Below are positions 34,117-47,338 of a DNA stretch of 64,000 bases, in pieces. Position 1 is the first letter of the stretch, and every line of letters starts with the position of its first letter. The translations under genes and the position numbers were made by a program. Origin of the DNA: Nyssa sinensis (Eukaryota; Streptophyta; Magnoliopsida; Cornales; Nyssaceae); the NCBI GenBank assembly GCA_008638375.1, contig CM018051.1, positions 9,345,387 to 9,409,386 of the forward strand. Direction: 5' to 3'. The notes beneath the pieces are model-generated. The model saw nothing but the letters and a program-made list of their open reading frames with translations. It was not told where the DNA came from and did not search any database.

Positions 34117-34570
34117 TTCTCACTTCCTTCGATTCCTTGCAATAGAAGAGTATATCGAAGAGGATGAAACAATGGAACGGAGTGATCGACTTTATCCGAG
34201 AGAGAAAGTATAGAAAGTGAAAACCAGAAATGATCAACAGAGAAGAATATATGCAAGGACAGAACGATGGAACAGAGTGATCGGTTCTATCAGAGAGAGA
34301 GAGTAACAGAAAGTGAAAAGCGAATGAAAGGAAAGTTCAGCACTCAATAGTTCAAACTTCAATCACGAGAGAAGAGTATATCCAAGGGCAAAACCACAGA
34401 ACAATGTGATCAATTTTATCAGAAAGTGAAAAGAGAAATGAGATAATGTTCAGCACTCACTCACCATCACCAACGATTATCAGGAGAGGAGAGGATATGC
34501 AAGGTCGAGGTAGCAGAACAGAGTGATGGACTGTACCAGACAGAGAATTCAGAGAGAGAAAATGAGATTT
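34117..34570. repeat. About four degenerate ~110-bp repeats upstream of the NLR
   Basis: Units near 34140, 34240, 34365 and 34480 share gaagagtatat..caagg, acagagtgatcg and atcagagagagagag...gaaagtgaaaag. They lie directly before the NLR start codon, hence in its leader or promoter. A fifth, separate copy is at about 36470-36545. Confidence 0.7.
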
Positions 34571-34860
34571 GGGACGGTTGAGATGGAGAATATGCAAATT
34601 ATATTAATGCTTTGTATTTGATTTGATTTAGTTTTGCCATTTTTTTTTAATATTTCTTGACAGGAGAGGAAAGTATTGCTTTGCCCCTTGATTAAGAATA
34701 AAGAAACCACTTAAGAGATCCACATTCCAATTTTTAGCTGTTGACCTTTAAGCAATTCGTGCTTTAGCATCTTTGATCACCTCTTTACCAAGTATTCTTT
34801 GGTAACATGATGATTTACAATCAGAATAATTTTGAAGTGGCGGAACGCGGGGAGACAGAG
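34480..34860. repeat. NLR upstream segment duplicated at 36470-37480
   Basis: tatgcaaatta, tttgtatttgatttgattt, gagaggaaagtattgctttg and gttttgaagtggcg recur in the same order at 37205-37480. The last ~110-bp repeat unit recurs at 36470-36545. The second copy is split by ~660 bp of unrelated sequence. It has no NLR attached. Confidence 0.8.
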
Positions 34861-35480
34861 GAGGGCGATATTATATTCTTTACAGGGTCGTAAATTTATG
34901 AGTCGAGTCGGTAGCGCAGTGAATTGTTAATTGAAAGTATTAAAATTTAAAAGGATTTATGTGAATATATAAAAAAACAAAATAAAAGGTGCCTAGTCTT
35001 AGTTTATTAAAATATTCTAACAAAATTAATGGTAAAAAATATAATATCAAAAAGTTTGGGGGTCCATGGCTCCCACTTATCGTCCCTTGAATCTGTCACT
35101 GTTGCAAATCAATTTCGAATAAGTCTATAACCGAATTGATCACGAGCTAATCTCGAATAACTCGACTCATTGTATCGCCCAAATTCTTTACTCTCAATTT
35201 TGGTAAATCTTTTTAACAAAATTGGACTTAATCTTTCTAATTTTTTTTTTATATATTCATATAAGTTTTCCTAAATTTTTATATAGAGTTATTTGACCAT
35301 TTAAAAAATTTAGATATTGTGTTTTTTTTTATCACTAATTTTCTTAGAATTTCTTAATGAAATAGGACTTGGCGCTTCCTTCTTTTTTTTTAATATTCAT
35401 ATGAACCCCTAAATTTCAATACTTAGAATTTGACCATCTTAATTAAAATTTCTAAATCCACCGCTAGACTTTCAAGAAAT
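34846..35480. mobile_element. Two hAT-like MITE remnants
   Basis: One runs from about 34846 (agtggcggaacgc) to about 35105 (gaatctgtcactg). The other, reversed, ends at about 35466 (aatccaccgctag). Both contain ttctaacaaaattaatgg or its complement and resemble the element at 49392-49714. The termini fit a cagtggyggatc-type inverted repeat. Confidence 0.45.
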
Positions 35481-36055
35481 ATTTTAATGTTTATTGGATT
35501 ATCCCCACCTTGTGTCTACTTCTTTCACATGAAATGAGATTTGTGGATGATCAATAAATAATAGGTCTCACATCATCTAAAAGGTTAAGAATAGATAGAG
35601 ATTAAAATATTTTTCAAATAATTTTAAGCAATTCGACACACGTAACACAAATGGCTGTGGTTGACGCTTGAAATTTTGTTCGTCAATTATAGCCATTTGT
35701 TTTTAGGTGGTTTTATATTTTATGCACTTTTGATCATTTTTAGGTGATTTTATATTTTATGCACTTTTGATCATTTTAAAGTCTACACCAAATGTTTTTT
35801 TTTAACATTTTGTAGATTGATAGATTTGATGAGAGAAAATAAAAATGAAAAAGAAAATGAAAAAAATGTCAAACCAATTAATTGCATTATATTAGCATCA
35901 TTAATTTACTTTGAGTTGGGTCCATTTCAATTCTTGACAACCTTTGCTCCAATGATTTCAATGGCAATAATTTTTTTTTTTTTTTTTTTTTTGGCGTTTC
36001 ACACCATGGCATTGTTAACTTTATAATTGTGCTTTGTTTATCAAAACAAACATTT

Positions 36056-37204
36056 TTTGCTATTAATAGGGATGATAATTTAATCCGTTTCTATTAGAAA
36101 TCTATCATACCACAATTTTAATGAAACGGATTTGAAAAACGATATGTTCATTCCGTTAAGATTTGAAGCAAGTTTGGAGTGAAAGAATCCCACCCCATCC
36201 CGCTTTACCTCAATCCGATTATATAAAATGAAGTAATAAAAAAAATTTATAATATATAATCAATATTTATAATAATATTTTTTTAGTCATTCATTAAAAG
36301 TTTATCTAAACTTAATAGAGCTATATGTTTGAAAAAAAATTATTTTAATTCTCTATTGACAGGTATATATCTTATTTTAATACTTATAGTATTTTTTTAT
36401 TTATAAAAACATCTTAATTATAATTAATTTAATAAAATAAATAAAAATTTAAAAATAAATGAGACAACGATCTAAAGAGGAGAGGTTATTCAAGGTCAAG
36501 ATAACAGAACAGAGTGATGGAGTCTACCAGACAGAGAACTCCAAGTTTGGAATAGCTTGAGCATCTCCATACCATTTAACAAGAAGCAGCAGCTAACACG
36601 TCATGTATATCGTTCAGATGGAGAAGACGCAGGGTTGTGATACCTCTTTAATGGATCCTCTCTATCATACTTTTTCTATAATTTTTTTCGACGTAGTTCG
36701 ATACATGACATGTCATTCAAGACAGGATCAGGAATTTGTTTTAGAAAGACAAATTTTTCGTCCAATATTTCATCATAAATTTAAAATTTTAGAAAATATA
36801 AAATTTTAATATTTATTAATAATATATTATATAAGTAACCAAACTAACAAATTAAACAAAAACTCTAATAAAAGTTTTTTAAAAAACAATTAAAGATTAT
36901 ACGAAAAACTCCAAAAAATATATAGAGAAAGCCCATTAAAGAATGAAATTGAAGTTAAATTAGGTTAAAAGTAGGAAAGTTTTAAACTTCAGAGGATAAA
37001 AATACAAATTATAAAGGTTTATTTGAAAAAAATTATAAAAAGTACACAAAAAATTATAATAAAAAAAATTGAGGGGGGCATTGCTCCTTTTGGGCACATG
37101 TTACATTCGTCCCTGACATTATGTATTTATTATTAAATAGTTAAACAATAAATAATGTATCATATATTCAATATATATTTAGAAAAATTAAGAAAATGAG
37201 TAAC
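36056..37204. other. AT-rich intergenic sequence with transposon scraps
   Basis: aatagggatgataatttaat at about 36067 resembles the start of a hAT-type MITE. A gggggcattgctcc...cattcgtccctga motif at 37075-37115 resembles the end of another. No gene was found. Confidence 0.4.
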
Positions 37205-37480
37205 TATGAAGAAACACATTTCATATGCAAATTACACTAAATGCTTTGTATTTTATTTGATTTGATTTTGCCTTTTTTATTTCTTGACGGGAGAGGAAAG
37301 TATTGCTTTGCCCCTTGATTAAGAATAAGGAAACCACTTGAAAAGAAAAGTATCAAAGGAATTTTTAGCTGTTCATCTTTAAGCAATTTGTACTTTAGCA
37401 TCTGGATCACCTCTTCATAGGTGTTCTTTGACTACAAGAAGACTTACGATCAGAATAGTTTTGAAGTGGCGAATCCAAGG

Positions 37481-39640
37481 GGACAGAGGGGTCAAAAGTG
37501 TCCTAAAAATTTAGTTATTATATTTTTTATTTTGATAATTTTTCTTTAACAGAGTCTCTAAAATATGTGCATCATCTATACACATAACTCCTGGAACCTT
37601 CTAGAACAAATATATTCCACTAAGATTTCTTAAATTTTTTGTCACCTTCTACAACTTTCTATTACATACTTTTAGCTAACCTCTATTTTGGACTGTAATT
37701 ACCCACATGACCAGTTTATTACATATGACATCATCTCTTAACAATCTCGCATGTTAGGACTATTATCAATAGCTCTCTTATTTCGTTGTGAACAATAATG
37801 TTATTAAGATTCCTAATACTATACTCTCTATATTATTTCAATACCCTAGTCAGTAAACCACCAATGAGAACTTTGGGCATGACATCTGTCATTACTTTTT
37901 TTATATTTATCTATATCCACACTCACACCCAACACCTCATACTCTTAAAGAATCTCTCATTTTTTAAATTGTCTCTACTTCCTTCCAATCACTTCATCCT
38001 GAGAACTAATGTAGACTCGAAAATAGATGGAAGATGAGGAGAAAGAGGATAAGGTTGTAAAATGATTTAAGTTATTTGAGTTTAATTCTAATTGTTGTCT
38101 CGATGGGAAGTTTTAATGAAGGACAAATACGGTACTTACTAAAAATATGGATACATATTTTAGAATTATTGTAAGATTCTTTAGTTTTCAAATTTGAACT
38201 TATCTCAAAATAGTTGTCTTAGATAAAATATTTATTATCTTTATTTTTTTATTCAAAATCAGATTCTTTATTCTTTTAGGATTAGGATAGGAGTTATGGT
38301 TTCTTAGTCAAAATAGTGATAATCTAATTCTATTAATATGATGTAATAGATTTTTATTATGCAACTTTTTTTTTATCAATATTAATAGAATTTTAAATTT
38401 TAGAGAATTTATTATTTTTTTGGGTTGATTATTCTCCGTTAGGTTGAGTATTTTCCTTTTTTGGGATATTGATATTGGTCGTATCCCTGTTTGCATTTTT
38501 TTAATCGAAATCAAATTCTTTATTCTATTGGAATTAGGATAAGAGTTATGATTTCTTAATTAGTCAAAATAGTGGAATTTTAATTCTATTAATATGATGT
38601 AGTAGGTCTTTATTATGCAAGTTTTTTTTCAATATTAATATAATCTTGAATTTAAGATAATTTATTATCTTTTTTGAGTTGATTATCTTCTATTGGGTTA
38701 AGTATTTTCCTTTTTTAGATATTGGCGTTGGTCGTATCTATTGTTTTCATTTTCATCCTATATTAAATTTGTTTGAAATTGATGCATGAGATAAATAAGT
38801 TAAACTTAAATATATTTTAAAAATCAGAAATTATTGAACTTGGATCAAATTTGGTTCAATAAGTATTTCAACACTATATAAAAAAAAAAAAATCAAGTTG
38901 CTCAAAATCACCTCATGATCAATTTAATTAGAAGTTTCTTTGAGATTGATAGAAAATGTAAATAAGTCAAATTTAATTACAAAAAAAAAAAAACTCAATA
39001 ATTTTAACAAGTGAAATTTAAGTAACTCCTTACTTAATTCGGTTTGATTCGTTGATAGTCGAAAACTGCATCTAATGCCCAACTCCAAATTCAAAAGCTG
39101 GATCTAAAGAGTAACTATCAAATTTAAATTCAACCCAAATCATACGCAGGCTATATCATTCAAATCAATACATTTGTAAAAATAATCATCTCCAATTTTT
39201 TTCGCATACTAATAAATAAATTAGATTATTTCTAAAATTTTAAAAAATATATCAATTAACTATTTAATATCCATAAATAAATAATTGATTTGTCTCCAAA
39301 AATCGAATAAATCAATTAAACTCACAAAATAAAATTACTATATATTTCAAAGCAATCCAACTAAAAGAAATTCTAATCATAAATAATTGAAACTAAATTA
39401 ATCTTCCATTATTCTCCAATACACTGTACTCTGTGTTGAACTAAACAAACATATACAACTTAATTGACACGAAGCCAAAAAAAAAAATGCAGCAGTACGT
39501 TTCGGAAATAAGAAACAAATCCCAATAATCTTAATTATAATGAAGAAAGGAGGAATTCAATGAAAATAATTTTTAATTAACATTAACACTAACTCATGAA
39601 CAGGGAATGACTTTCTTCTCGTGGCTCACGAGGCAATTTA
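37481..39640. repeat. Intergenic stretch with a ~248-bp tandem duplication
   Basis: Units at about 38250-38505 and 38506-38750 share ggagttatggtttcttag, aattctattaatatgatgta and gagtattttccttttttggg. They resemble old LTR sequence. The flanks (37540-38090 and 38760-39640) are AT-rich with no recognisable gene. Confidence 0.6.
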
Positions 39641-39654
39641 ACTTCCTCATGCGA

Positions 39655-39674
39655 CAGGACATCTCTTCACGGCT

Positions 39675-39719
<45 letters not shown>

Positions 39720-40435
39720 AATTATATAAAATATAGTTCTAATATAACTAATACTTCTACTCCCACTCAAATTAAATATATTATTTTCATTAGGATAAAG
39801 ATTCTTAGTTTCACTAAAAATAAATTTCTCAACTCTTATCTAAAATATATCAAATATTATTAGGACTCAAAATTAAGAGTCCTACTAAAACTCTAATAAC
39901 TTGATTTAATTAGCTCACATTGTCTTCCTTAAATCAAGTTCTTCAAACTTTACCATGCCAAATAATCTCTTCAATTTCAAAAAGACTTTGTTTTGAACGA
40001 CTTTGTAAAAATATATGCAACTTGTTATTTAGAATGACAAAACTCAATTTCGATCTCCTTGTCATTTACCAAATTACGAATGAAGTAAAACTTGATTTTA
40101 ATGTGTTTGCTTCTCCCATGAAAAATTGAATTCTTTGTCAAAGTAATGGTTGACTTGCTATCAGAAGGAGATCTTTTCACGGCTACATATCTATATATAT
40201 ATATATATATATATATATAAGTTATATAAAGTGTAGTTCTAATACAACTAACACTTCTACTCCTACTTAAATTAAATATATTACTCCTACTAAGATAAAG
40301 ATTCCTAGTCGACTAAGAATAAATTACAAACTCTTATTTAAAATATATCAAATATTACTAGGACTCAAAATTAAGAATCCTATTAAAATTCTAATAACTT
40401 GGTTTAATTGACTCACACTTTGTATAAGAAATTAG
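39655..40435 (-). mobile_element. Collapsed copia relic: two LTR-like copies around an RNase H tail
   Basis: Direct repeats at 39655-39918 and 40165-40435 share ggctacaca, attatataaa.tatagttcta and ctcaaaattaag. Between them, on the minus strand, 39925-40165 reads as the copia RNase H end (SIFHGRSKHIKIKFYFIRNL, IFTKSF). So most of the element was deleted between its 5' LTR and RNase H. Both LTR copies carry an (AC/AT)n tract. Confidence 0.65.
39676..39719. repeat. (AC)n(AT)n microsatellite
   Basis: About 12 AC units are followed by about 9 AT units inside the left LTR-like copy. The right copy has only an AT run (40188-40219). Confidence 0.9.
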
Positions 40436-40439
40436 CATT

Positions 40440-43400
40440 GTCTATACTTATCCATCTGTGGAAAAAATAAAAGAGCCCAAGAAGGTAACATAACACAATA
40501 TACACCAGAGTAAGTCGAGCAAATAACATGAGTAATTTAGAAAATAGTTTCTTACAAAATGAAGCATTTCACAAAGTTTCATATCACTTAAAAGTATTTC
40601 AATAATCGAAATAAGAAAACTAATATCATTTCTCAATTCAAAAGTTATTAACAAACAGTGTGATGACAAATAATAATTTTGAATTCGCATTAGCATTTAT
40701 CCTGACTGACACAACGATCACATATAGTGCCCACCATAGTGGGACTTTCATTTAATCACATATGTTGCCCAACATAGTAGAACTTGTAGACGTCACCAGT
40801 ACTGAAAGTCAACAATATTATTCCTCTGCTGACGTGGGGCTAGACTCTAACAAGTCGATACAAATAGGCTGCCAACAATAGTAAACCACTACGAAAATGA
40901 AACAGACTCTAACCAGAACTCACATCCACACTAAAACAATCCAAATAAATCTAATAATGATCATATAGATAAAATAAGTTATTTGAGCAAATGGAATAAT
41001 TTTCATGAACAAATTTATCAATGAGTAAAGAACACATTTAACAAATAAACAATTTTAATTGACCTAAGTAACGATGATGAAGTAAACAAAACATTGTAAA
41101 ATATATTTTTGAACTCAAAGCAATTTGAAATCATTTGCGTGCATAAACATTTTTTCATAAAATAGAGGCAATAAAAATATTATTTTTACATTTCTTTAGA
41201 AATTAGATACATCATGTATGCTCTCTTACCTTGAAAGAAATATCTTAAAATCACATAATGCACTCCAAAAGTATCCTTTACAAAGTCATTCTAATCCTAA
41301 CATAATTCATAACAGGCACATTTAATCAATTACTTCAATTCGTCGAATTTGGCATGTCTAGGAAAATAATTAAGTTTGATTGGATTAATATGAGTAGTTA
41401 GGAAAATAGTTTCGTAATACACTATTGTGATGTGACTCATAGCCATGATGATTACATCAGTTTTTGTGTTTATCAATATAATCATGACTACAATACAGAT
41501 TATAGGGTTCAAGTATTGCGTTGAGATTAGTTTTTAAAAGAGATAAGGGATGTTGGATTTGGTGTAACAAAATAGTTTGGGGTATAAAAGAAATCATTTG
41601 TTTATTTTTAGTGAAATACTATGTTGGTGTGATGATAGTTTGATATAGTATTCCTATCATGATCTTTATCGTCCAGTCGCAAGATCCATTTTCTATGTGA
41701 AAAAGGAAAGTAAAGCAAAGCACTTAGTGCTCATCCTATGTAGATGAGTAAGAGATGTTAGATACTGGGCTAGGTTGGACCCAAACACATGTTTGTTGGA
41801 TCATTTACAAGATAAGAGTGGATTGTTATGATAAGAACAAGACTATTGTCAAAATATGTATTAGATTAAGTTTTGAATTCAACCAACACTTATTATTATA
41901 ATATCTCATATGTGGTTATAAAATGTGTGTGGCAGAAAACAACTCATCTATAAACTTTTCAACTGCCGATTCACAGTTCTTTCTACGATACTTTTCAAGG
42001 TAACCATTGGCATATCCTAGGACTTGAATTGTGAATATATAGGGCATTCCTATTCTTACTCCTCGTTTCAACACTCAGAGTTTTAAAAATACAACTTTAA
42101 TGATTAAAAATCAATATTTTAAAGCTCAATTTAAAATATGGTAGTGTGAATAATATTTTTTAATTAATATTTTAAAGCTCAATCAGCAATCATTTGATTA
42201 GAAACTCATTTAAAATTAATTGGAAAGCATAAACAACTAAAACTTTATTATAATTTAAAATTTCCTAATTTTAATGAGTAAGTTTGAACATCTGATACTT
42301 GGGTCGATTCAACTAGCCCTACTAGGAGACAGAGTTGGAAATCCCATCTAATGCCTAACAATCTTTTGCTCAACTGATCAATTATTCTAGACTAATTGAT
42401 TATTTGATAAAAAAAAAATTGTGCATTTTTTTTAAAAAAATTATATTTTATATATTGAGTAATGTATATTAGATAATGTGTAGGTGATAAAGAAAGGAAT
42501 AAAGCTGGTAAAAAACTAATATTGTTTGGAGAAATAAATTTTTATAGCTTTTCTAAAATCCTGTTTTTCAAATAAAATTTTGTGGATCACTTATACTAAA
42601 CGTAATTTTGAGTTGATACTGTCAATTCTCTTATCATTAATAGATACGAGAGACTAAAAATTTATTAATTATTAAATTTTCTCATATTTTCATTAGCCAA
42701 TAAGTGTTTTTTTACGAGTAATTGATTTCCGGTACAAAACTAAGCTTTTATATAAAAATATTCAATGACAATTTTATTTTTCATAAAAAAGACATATAAC
42801 TCTTAACTTAAGACATAAAAAAATTCTTAATGTTCTTTCTAAGTAAAGAAATTATGTTTCAAGATATCATAATTTTTTCTACTTACAATAATTTTTATTT
42901 CAATTATGTTGAATTAATAAATATAAGTACCAAGACAGGTCATAAATATATATCAACAAGCTCTAGCTTAATTTGTGCCTTCTCTATCTTCTCATTGAAA
43001 AGTTGAGGGTTCAAATCTCCTTAAAGGACAAAGTGTATGTGTGTGATTTACCTGGAAAAAAAAAATCCCATATTTAAAAAAATTATTAATTATTAAAGAT
43101 TATAAACTTATTGAATATTAATTATAAGAGGATCTACTGCATTAAGCTTTCACTCTCTCTAACCGATACTAAGCTTTCATCTTAGAGCCTTTTTTTTTTT
43201 TGCAAAGAATTATCTTAGCGAGGATAGTGCTTTCAAAAAATATTAATTTTAAAAATATACCATGATTTTGATTGGAAAAATCCTAGTTTAGTTGATCTAT
43301 ACCATAGAAATAAGAGTAATTCTATTGTTACTAAATTTTTTCACTAGAATTAATTTATTAAATGATGTGACAAAATTATACTGAATACATATCATTTCAT

Positions 43401-45415
43401 GATTTAATATACTGCAAATAAGGCATTGTCATGTTATTTGGGATTTTACTTTTGATAAAATATTTTGAGACAGAGTATTACTCTAAAAATAATGACATTA
43501 GTTTATTTTTTTCCTTACACCAATGTGATTTAAAGGGTTAAGATAGCTGCGTTTACTTGTATTTAGGGAAGTAAGTTCTTATGTTAGTTCCTAGCAACAT
43601 GTCTAGATTTTGAGGAATTTTTCTTGGATTGTCAATGGACATAATGTCCATGTCATGCCACATGAATTATCGTATGTGGAGGTTGAGGTTTTTCTTCTTC
43701 TTTTTCTCCCACCCCTTGTTTTTCTCTAGTTGCTTTTAATAATTTCTTTGTTTAACTCTTACATTAGATCTTTGCAATTTCTGTGGGTTACCAAAATTAA
43801 CTAAGAAATTACTTAGTTTAAATGGTGATTAGGTATCAACAAAAGTACCATTACCTAGGATAATGGTAAATGATTGAGCTGGGTAATGTAATACCATATA
43901 TAATCCTCTATAAACCCTGGATAGAGAGGTAGTTGAATTGGGGTGGAGATGTTTTGAAACCTACCCATTGAATAATGCAGAAAGTGGAGAATTGGACGAG
44001 CACCCAATCACAGTGGGGTCAGAGAAACAGTAGTCTCATGAATTCTCATTGGCCTTCTTGGAAGATCCTACTTCAACTTTGATCCATGATCATTTAGAGT
44101 AATTTTTGTGTGGATAATGATTCAAGTCAATAAATTGAATCAATTGTAATTTGCTAAATAGATAGAAAAAATGATTATTTAGTTTTTAGTTTTTTCAAGC
44201 CAGATAACTCATTTGTATAATTGAGTATAATTAACTAGTCTTCATATAAATATTGCTTGGATCACTCTTTGCATTATTTATCCTACAAGTTGTTAGCTGC
44301 CTCTAATAAAAGATTAGGATGTCCTAATCACCCAATTGCTATTCTTTTTCTATTATCCATAGCCTGTCCTGAATAATTCCATTTTTGCCAGATTATTGTC
44401 GATCTAATCATAAAACCACTCATCTTTTAGAAACTTTAGACCATCAAATCAATTCTATTCTACTTAATCCCCCTTTCATTTCCACGTATCTTTCTGCTAA
44501 AGAATGAAACTTAACAACTTATTTGGATGGATAAAATTGAAGAGAAAAGAAAAAATTAAGGTATAGAAATAATTAAATTTTTCGTTTGAAAATTTTTAAT
44601 GGAAAGAAAAGAAAAGAATAGGAGAAAAAGTATGAGGGTTTTAGCTTACTTCTTTAATCTCTTCAAAATTTTAGAGATTTGGAGGAAAAAGAAAGTGTTT
44701 TAATGAATTTTGTTTAAAAATATCAAAAATACCTATAAATAAAAAAATTAAAAATTTTAAACAGAAAAAAAAGGATATGATTGTCAAATAATTTTTTATA
44801 CTTTTTTTTTTATCCTTCACTAATCAGTTATACAATAAATAATAACTTTTTTTTCTTTTCTTTCATTAATTATCGAACAACATAAAAATAAATACTTTCT
44901 TTTTTTTCTTCTTATTTTTTTTCTTTTATTTTAAGTTTTCTTTTCTTTTCTTTTATTTTTTCTAGAGGACTTCCAAACAAATTGTAAAAGAAAGAGAGAG
45001 AATGAATTATTCTTTCGTTTTTCATATAAGGAGTCTTGTGGCATGAAAGTCTCAATGAGTGGAAGGGTTGAGGAATTGTATACATATGATATGAGTGTAT
45101 ATATAAGCATTTAGATACGTGGGTGGGTGTGTACAATTTAGCTCTATGACAATGTCTTAATACAAAAATAACTGTTGATGTGAAAATGACAAAAGGGGAA
45201 AAAGTTAGGCCAGTAGGAACTCACCACACAATAAAAATTGCAAGTTTGACTTTATTGTACCAATACTTATATATTCCTTTGTATATTCATTTGTTCTGGT
45301 CCATATAAGCACCATTCCTGATTCCCCACATGTTTTTTCTTGCCCATCACCTACCAATCCAACCTCAGCTCTTCTCCAATCTGCTTTCAGATCTGTGAAT
45401 CATCTTTTGATCAAC
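40440..45415. other. Gene-free AT-rich region
   Basis: No convincing gene, transposon domain or RNA was found. Short ORFs here lack family features. Low-complexity A/T stretches are common. The last few hundred bases before 45416 form the PSY gene upstream region. Confidence 0.5.
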
Positions 45416-45657
45416 ATGGGACACAAGTCTTGGCTTCGACTGCTCCTACTTTTTCTGGGTTTCTCCTTCGTGCTCTCCTCCGCTTCCGGTAAGGGTTCAA
45501 CCATGGATTCAGTCTAGTCTTTTTTGGAATATATCTATACAAAATTAGTGGTATGTCTATATATATATAAATGGATTCTTTTATATTTTGGGTCATTAAT
45601 AGGAAGTCTCAAGGCAATTGAGGAAGACCCATCAGCCCAGTATTTACTTGCTCAGGT

Positions 45658-45702
<45 letters not shown>

Positions 45703-46956
45703 GATACAAGATGTTTATTAAACCATATGAAATGACATGATTATGGATATTATACCCAAATAGCCCAATTTTCCCCCTTTTTTCGTTATCCCTGTTATTT
45801 AGGTTTGTTCCTAATGTTTAGTTTGAGATTTGAGGGTCCAAACACATTCAAGCTAGTGAATGAATATTAAACAAAAATTCAAGAAATTTCAATTCTACTT
45901 GGTTGTCTTCAAAATGTATGTTTTAAACCACAACCCCCATAGCTGTCAGATTCCTAATTATTTTTGAATTTATTATTCCTAATTATTTTTTAATTTATTA
46001 TTCCTAATTATTTTTTAATTTATTCCCCCCTTCCCCACTTGTGTCTTCCTCAGCCAAATTGATATTTTATTTTTAATTTTTAGGCAATCAATATTGGAAA
46101 CTTAATCTAGCATTCACATTTTCTTTCTTTCCTTATTTTTTTCATTTAAGTTTTTGGGTAGTTGGTTTTTTTTTTTTTTGTAAATTACACTAATTTTTTT
46201 TAAAATTTTTAATAATTACACTGACTTCTTTTAAAGTTTTTAAAATTATATTGGTCTCTCTTATTTTTTCTAACAAACTAAAATTATTTCTTTTCGGTCA
46301 AATTCTTTCTTCAAAATGATAAAACTGTTATTTCATATATATATATATATATATATTGTATTTTTTCAGCTTTAACCAATTTTTGTAACATTTTTTAAAG
46401 AATTCTTTATTACATATAAAAATAAATTTAAGGTAAATAACTTATTTTTATTTTATATAAAAATAAATTTAAGATTTTAATCAATATTTATTTAAAAATG
46501 AAAAAAAAAGTCTAATTTGAAAAAATGTAAAAAAATATATTAAAGGGTAGTTTCATTTTTTTGAAGAAAAAATTTGACTGAAGTGGATAATTATAGTTTC
46601 TTAAAAAAAATAAGAAAGGTCGGTATAATTTTAAAAACTTTGAATAAGGTCAGTGTAATTATTAAAAATTTTAAAAAAAATTAGTATAATTTATTTATTT
46701 ATTTACGATTTACTAATGATTGAAAATTTAATGTATGACTCTCTCTCTCTCTCTCTCTCCAAACTCTCCTATCATTTTCTTTTAGATTGATTGAATTTCA
46801 GTATCTTATGTGAGTTAATCTTAAAATTTGTAGGGTACAATGGATATGAAGACTGATCGGGAGCTATTAGGAGGATTCATAGATGTGGAAGACACTGACT
46901 ATCCAGGAACGGGAGCAAACAACCATCATGACCCAAAAACTCCAGGAAGAGTTTGA
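45416..46956 (+). CDS. PSY: PSY-family tyrosine-sulfated peptide hormone precursor, three exons
   Basis: Exons 45416-45488, 45603-45655 and 46834-46956 join to 82 residues, the usual size. Residues 1-25 are a signal peptide (MGHKSWLRLLLLFLGFSFVL). The C-terminus carries DTDYPGTGANNHHDP, matching the PSY signature DY...AN..HDP. The Asp-Tyr is the tyrosine sulfation site in PSY1, and the Pro residues after HDP are possible hydroxylation sites. The mature peptide is secreted and sensed by leucine-rich receptor kinases that balance growth and stress. All junctions are GT-AG; intron 2 (1,178 bp) holds CT/AT microsatellites and a MITE. No exon is long enough to stand out as an ORF. The first Met of the signal peptide was taken as the start. 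Confidence 0.87.
45659..45702. repeat. (CT)n(AT)n microsatellite in PSY intron 2
   Basis: About 11 CT units are followed by about 10 AT units, starting a few bases after the donor site at 45656. Another CT run is at about 46739-46760. Confidence 0.9.
46180..46695. mobile_element. Inverted-repeat MITE in PSY intron 2
   Basis: Same family as 28093-28582. The left arm is gtaaattacact...cttcaaaatgataaaactg and the right arm is tagtttcatttttttgaag...tagtataattta. The middle has an AT microsatellite (46336-46357). It ends 138 bp before the exon 3 acceptor. Confidence 0.7.
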
Positions 46957-47307
46957 TTTTATATATTAGATATAAAGATGTAAAAAAATATTGAATAGTC
47001 TGAGAGCATGTTCTCTAAACATCACGTATTTTATAATCGTTTCTTATACTACTGAATAATTACTCGTAAGGATGTGTCACCTGGACTTAGGAGTGTCCTG
47101 TCTTTTTTGGGATGTTCTCTCTGTGAGTCCATCTGATAAATGTTTTCTTCCATTGTCTATGCTGTAAAATCTAACATAATTTAGAATTATGGGGAAAGTT
47201 TAGTCTCACTTTGTGGAAGGAATGTTGTGGCTACTTCTGGGGTGGGCTTCATTTGCCTTTGTAATATATATATTAATTATACATCTTTGTCCTAATGTTG
47301 CACCACT

Positions 47308-47338
<31 letters not shown>

